From NCBI GenBank assembly GCA_002704665.1, contig PAHB01000089.1:1-8629 (forward strand): a stretch of 8,629 nt of DNA, in the 5' to 3' direction. Of the stretch, positions 6,467 to 8,629 are shown piece by piece. The position numbers and the translations under genes are program-made. Origin of the DNA: Pseudomonadota bacterium (GTDB lineage: Bacteria; Pseudomonadota; Gammaproteobacteria; Burkholderiales; Eutrophovitaceae). The notes under the pieces are model-generated. The model made no database searches. It saw only the letters and a list, made by a program, of their open reading frames with translations, and was not told where the DNA came from. Positions within the stretch are counted from its first letter, which is position 1; the number at the start of each line of letters is the position of its first letter.

Positions 6467-6495
6467 ATTGTAAGAATAACCCATTAAAGTGTTAA
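6467..6495 (-). promoter_or_regulatory. Sigma70-like promoter towards the beta-barrel gene
   Basis: On the minus strand TTAACA (6495-6490) and TACAAT (6472-6467) are 17 nt apart, each 5/6 to consensus. Transcription would start near 6460, leaving about 220 nt before the ATG at 6241 or about 100 nt before the ATG at 6361. It is back to back with the metal-operon promoter, with only 19 nt between the two -35 boxes. Confidence 0.5.
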
Positions 6496-6514
6496 TCAGG
6501 CTTTTTGAAAATAT

Positions 6515-6543
6515 TTGACTAAGCGTATTTTCCTCTTTAAGAT
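6515..6543 (+). promoter_or_regulatory. Sigma70-like promoter of the metal operon
   Basis: TTGACT (6515-6520) and TAAGAT (6538-6543) are 17 nt apart. The start of transcription is expected at about 6549-6551, on or next to the ATG of the first gene. The TTG of the -35 box happens to be in frame with that gene and could be mistaken for its start codon. Confidence 0.6.
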
Positions 6544-6558
6544 ACCCTACATGGGTAT
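6542..6558. promoter_or_regulatory. Probable CsoR operator (ATACCC-N5-GGGTAT)
   Basis: ATACCC (6542-6547) and GGGTAT (6553-6558) are perfect arms around TACAT. The site closely resembles the TACCC...GGGTA operators known for CsoR repressors of copper-efflux genes. It lies over the end of the -10 box, the predicted start of transcription and the first codons, where a bound repressor would block RNA polymerase. The operon's last gene encodes a CsoR-family protein, which makes autoregulation likely. Confidence 0.65.
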
Positions 6559-7162
6559 AGTAAATTTTCTAATTTTTCTGTTGACACTTTTTATTTCAAA
6601 TGTTGTCCATGCTAGGCCGGTCTCTTACCCAGGGGGGCATACTTTCATGTCCAAATCGAACGCGTCTTATGACTCCCTTTATTATCATTATTCCCCTACT
6701 TTTAAATACTCAGTTGGGATTGAAAGTGTAATCGATAAACGAATTAACAAAAAATACGCGTACGCAAGGTCAACTAGACTTATCAACAGAATGAACACGA
6801 AATCATCGCAACGTAATTTTTATGCTCAAGGGGGAATTTCATCAAATGGATTTGGTCACTATTTCTATGGAATACATGGCGATTGGGAAACTAGAAGGCT
6901 CTTCAGTGGTTTTGGAATAAAGAAAACAGTCGTGGATGACTCTCAAAACGATTTTGAGCGATTCGTACTTTTAGGCATTGCTCCATACCTTGGGGGGTAC
7001 GGAGACCTTCACAGTTGGTTAATGGTAAAAAGTATGAGGAATTCCGCGATGGACAACTGGAAATCTTATCCAGTGCTGAGGTTTTTTAAAGGAAGTTTTT
7101 TGGTGGAAGCCGGTTATGGTCAAAATACAAAGTGGGATGCGCATCTCATGTATCGCTTTTAG
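6551..7162 (+). CDS. Small outer-membrane beta-barrel protein of a metal operon, 203 aa
   Basis: The ATG at 6551 begins a signal peptide (NFLIFLLTLFISNVVHA, cleaved before RP at 22). The mature protein has PVSYPGGHTFMS, YYHYSPTFKYSVGIES, a WETRRLFSGFGIKK strand, APYLGGYGDLHSWLMVKS and a final LMYRF with C-terminal Phe. This is a beta-barrel pattern of perhaps eight strands (inference). I have a recollection of proteins with the SYPGG start and YGDLHTWL motif next to heavy-metal genes, but I cannot name the family. Twelve upstream codons starting at TTG 6515 are rejected because that TTG is the -35 box and would spoil the signal peptide. There is no ribosome binding site. With the promoter immediately before it, the message would be leaderless. 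It is first in the operon with the HMA, MerT-like and CsoR genes. Confidence 0.75.
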   Translation: MGIVNFLIFLLTLFISNVVHARPVSYPGGHTFMSKSNASYDSLYYHYSPTFKYSVGIESVIDKRINKKYAYARSTRLINRMNTKSSQRNFYAQGGISSNGFGHYFYGIHGDWETRRLFSGFGIKKTVVDDSQNDFERFVLLGIAPYLGGYGDLHSWLMVKSMRNSAMDNWKSYPVLRFFKGSFLVEAGYGQNTKWDAHLMYRF

Positions 7163-7188
7163 AAAGTAATTTAACTTAGGAGAAAAAT

Positions 7189-7608
7189 ATGAAATCGATT
7201 GTTTTAATTCTCGCATTTTTCAGCTTACCAGCTGTTGCGAATAATTGTCATACCGAGGCGAATGCGGACCACAACCATGCCCATGACCATGCTCAATCCA
7301 ATGGGGGGAGTGAAATATCGGCAAATATTGAGATCGATGAGAGTAAGCTAAAAAAAATGACGGCAGGGTTATCGAACATTAAGGTTGCTGTAGTAGGTGT
7401 TAAGGGGATGGTTTGTGATTTTTGTGCAAGAGGTTTAGAGAAAGCCTTCAAAAAAGATAAACTTGTAGTTGATCTGGACGTTGATCTCGAGAAAGGGCAG
7501 TTAATGATCGTCTACAACGCTGAGAAAAACATTGACTACAATGAAATAAGTGACAAGATAATAGCGAATGGGCAAGAACCAATTAAAATGGAGGTTCGCG
7601 AAATTTAG
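7189..7608 (+). CDS. Exported heavy-metal-associated (HMA) domain protein with His-rich segment, 139 aa
   Basis: A periplasmic soft-metal chaperone is predicted. Residues 1-17 form a signal peptide (LPAVA). Residues 28-34 are His-rich (DHNHAHDHA), a likely second metal site. The HMA fold spans about 64-137 with the binding loop GMVCDFC (C76 and C79), followed by the usual helix ARGLEKAF. The fold is that of MerP, CopZ and metal-ATPase domains. The CxxC favours Cu(I), Hg(II) or similar ions, and the sequence alone does not choose between them. The start is firm: AGGAG at 7178-7182 lies 6 nt before the ATG. It follows the beta-barrel gene by 26 nt and abuts the MerT-like gene with no gap, matching the MerP-MerT pairing of mercury operons. 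Confidence 0.9.
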   Translation: MKSIVLILAFFSLPAVANNCHTEANADHNHAHDHAQSNGGSEISANIEIDESKLKKMTAGLSNIKVAVVGVKGMVCDFCARGLEKAFKKDKLVVDLDVDLEKGQLMIVYNAEKNIDYNEISDKIIANGQEPIKMEVREI

Positions 7609-8001
7609 ATGTCGGATTTGGATCAAAACTACAAACCAGGCTATTCATCTTTCAGCTATATAGCGCTATTTGCTTCATCTACCACACTTGTCTGTTGTGC
7701 TCTTCCTGCACTTTTTGTTGCGTTAGGAGCAGGCGCCTCGTTGGTAACATTGCTCGGAATGTTTCCAATATTAATTGAAATCTCAAAATACAAGGTTGCC
7801 TTGTCCATCGTTGCTGGAATTCTAATTCTGTTGGCTATCTACGTTAATTTTAAGACTAGCAAAATGCCTTGTCCCACAGACCCAGATTTAGCCCAAGCGT
7901 GCATGAAAACCAGGAGATTATCAAAAGCTATAGTATTTGGCTCTGGTGCCATTTTTATATTCGGAAGTTTTTTTACATACATAGTCCCAAAGATTATATA
8001 A
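7609..8001 (+). CDS. MerT-like inner-membrane metal transport protein, 130 aa
   Basis: Three hydrophobic helices are visible: about 15-55 (the first, a long stretch that may include a re-entrant part), 63-80 and 105-126. The first contains a vicinal Cys pair (C29, C30) followed by ALPALFVALGAG, as in MerT, where the pair receives metal from MerP. The loop between helices 2 and 3 has C88 and C98, comparable with the second Cys pair of MerT. Moving a soft metal ion across the inner membrane is the likely role, in concert with the HMA protein encoded just before. ATG 7609 directly follows the upstream TAG, and GGAGG at 7591-7595 is 13 nt away, so translational coupling is likely. It lacks the MerR and MerA neighbours of a true mer operon, so mercury should not be assumed. 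Confidence 0.8.
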   Translation: MSDLDQNYKPGYSSFSYIALFASSTTLVCCALPALFVALGAGASLVTLLGMFPILIEISKYKVALSIVAGILILLAIYVNFKTSKMPCPTDPDLAQACMKTRRLSKAIVFGSGAIFIFGSFFTYIVPKII

Positions 8002-8004
8002 ACT

Positions 8005-8268
8005 ATGAAACACCCATCACACAAAGCACAGACGACAAGTCTCAAAAGAATTGAAGGGCAGATTCGTGGTATTCAAAAAATGATAGACGAAGGAAAATAC
8101 TGTGTCGACATTCTCAACCAAGTCAAGGCAGTTAGAAAAGCTATCACCACAGTTGAGGGCAAAATACTCGAAAAACACCTTCAATCCTGCCTGAGGCAAT
8201 CGCTAAAAGATAACTCAAACTTTGATGAAAAAGTTCAAGAAATTATGAGTGTTTTAAAAAGACAGTGA
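8005..8268 (+). CDS. csoR: CsoR/RcnR-family metal-sensing repressor, 87 aa
   Basis: A small all-helical DNA-binding protein of full family length. The signature LKRIEGQIRGIQKMI (13-27) is followed by YCVDILNQVKAVRKAI, and EKHLQSCLRQ lies in helix 2. The metal ligands are C33, H58 and C62, the Cys-His-Cys set of copper-sensing CsoR; FrmR and RcnR have different residues there. Metal binding would release the protein from DNA. An operator-like inverted repeat lies at the operon promoter (6542-6558), so it probably represses its own operon. ATG 8005 comes 3 nt after the MerT-like stop, consistent with co-translation. N-terminal H3 and H6 could add ligands, so a sensor for Ni/Co or another soft metal remains possible. 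The csoR symbol rests on ligand set and operator, not on a search. Confidence 0.88.
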   Translation: MKHPSHKAQTTSLKRIEGQIRGIQKMIDEGKYCVDILNQVKAVRKAITTVEGKILEKHLQSCLRQSLKDNSNFDEKVQEIMSVLKRQ

Positions 8269-8317
8269 AAAAACTCCGCTAGGATTAGTATTAGCACGTT
8301 GCATCTATACTCGGACT

Positions 8318-8338
8318 CCACGCTAGAACTAAGCGAGG
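8318..8338. terminator. Weak hairpin downstream of the csoR gene
   Basis: CCACGCT (8318-8324) and AGCGAGG (8332-8338) pair at six of seven positions (one A-A mismatch) around a 7-nt loop, about 50 nt after the csoR stop. No T-run follows, so intrinsic termination is doubtful. Nothing else stands out between 8269 and 8371. Confidence 0.25.
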
Positions 8339-8371
8339 TTAAAAGCAGCATACGTAGTAATAGCAGTTAAT

Positions 8372-8602
8372 TTATCGAAAACATTTGCTACGTAACTTTT
8401 CTAAATCCTTAGGAGTGACTAACTCTTCAAGTCCCATCCCTAAGTTAATTTCTTTTTATCTCAGCATGTACCGCTAATCTTCATCTATACCTTCTGCTGA
8501 TAAATAATGAGTACACTCAACGTCTATTGGAAACTCGGAGATCTCTCCGTCATCAATCTTAACCTCCAACTTTTTTCCAAATTCTGATAATCGGATGTCC
8601 AC
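8372..8602 (-). pseudogene. Decayed paralogue of the 82-aa gene at 4667-4915
   Basis: The minus strand aligns without any gap to the intact gene at a constant offset of 3705 nt, down to the stop codon (TAA 8374-8372). It includes 48 identical bases in a row (8492-8539 against 4787-4834). Read in frame, the product keeps KIDDGEISEFPIDVEC, HYLSAE and LEELVTPK. It is broken by TAG at 8476-8474 (where the intact copy has Glu), TAA at 8458-8456 (Tyr) and TAA at 8605-8603. Similarity fades upstream of about 8575, and the expected start position (8620-8618) is not ATG. It therefore cannot make the full protein. Only point changes are seen, which points to gradual decay after duplication rather than disruption by an insertion. 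Confidence 0.85.
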
Positions 8603-8629
8603 TTAAATCGGTCATGTCTTTATAGTAAA

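Noticed and set aside
6515..6550. TTG 6515 as start of the small barrel protein
   Set aside because: It coincides with the -35 box, lacks a ribosome binding site, and adds charged residues ahead of an otherwise standard signal peptide starting at ATG 6551.
7189..8268. Classical mercury-resistance (mer) operon
   Set aside because: HMA and MerT-like genes are present, but there is no MerR or MerA, and the regulator is CsoR family with a copper-type ligand set.
1..8629. CRISPR array, tRNA or rRNA genes, insertion sequence
   Set aside because: No regularly spaced repeats, no tRNA T-arm or anticodon architecture, no rRNA segments and no transposase-like protein were seen on either strand.

Overview
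The window reads as AT-rich chromosomal DNA of a Gram-negative bacterium, probably a gammaproteobacterium. This rests on several Sec signal peptides, a lipobox lipoprotein, two predicted outer-membrane beta-barrels ending in Phe, a Haemophilus-type adhesin-E-like protein and sigma70-like promoters. The taxon is an inference; no rRNA or marker gene is present.

Layout. (1) Positions 1-1853, plus strand: the 3' end of one class III nucleotide cyclase gene, followed 11 nt later by a complete paralogue, a tandem duplication. (2) 1878-3750, minus strand: an NAD(P)H-dependent MDR oxidoreductase, then a small secreted Cys-containing protein, then a secreted MORN-repeat protein. The last two genes overlap by 4 nt. 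(3) 3751-4450: a sparse region with a possible promoter, a strongly self-complementary RNA element ending in a T-tract terminator, a 49-codon ORF with a good ribosome binding site, and a second terminator. (4) 4515-5402, minus strand: a three-gene envelope operon made of an adhesin-E-like protein, an acidic 82-aa protein and a 51-aa lipoprotein, with its own promoter. (5) 5459-6241, minus strand: an outer-membrane beta-barrel gene. (6) 6515-8268, plus strand: a four-gene metal module made of a small outer-membrane beta-barrel, a periplasmic His-rich HMA protein, a MerT-like three-helix membrane protein and a CsoR-family repressor. (7) 8269-8629: a decayed paralogue of the 82-aa gene, with three in-frame stops.

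The metal module is the most interesting part. The CsoR-type regulator has the Cys-His-Cys ligand set. A perfect inverted repeat, ATACCC-N5-GGGTAT, very like CsoR operators, lies on the -10/+1 of a TTGACT-N17-TAAGAT promoter and covers the ATG of the first gene, which would therefore be leaderless. The model is an autoregulated operon that moves or buffers a soft metal (copper or mercury-like) across outer membrane, periplasm and inner membrane, with the last gene sensing the metal. A second promoter fires the other way towards the beta-barrel gene at 5459-6241, so both outer-membrane genes may share one control region.

The intact 82-aa gene and its pseudogene are direct repeats 3705 bp apart. 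They bracket the adhesin gene, the divergent beta-barrel gene and the metal operon, which suggests past duplication or recombination at this locus.
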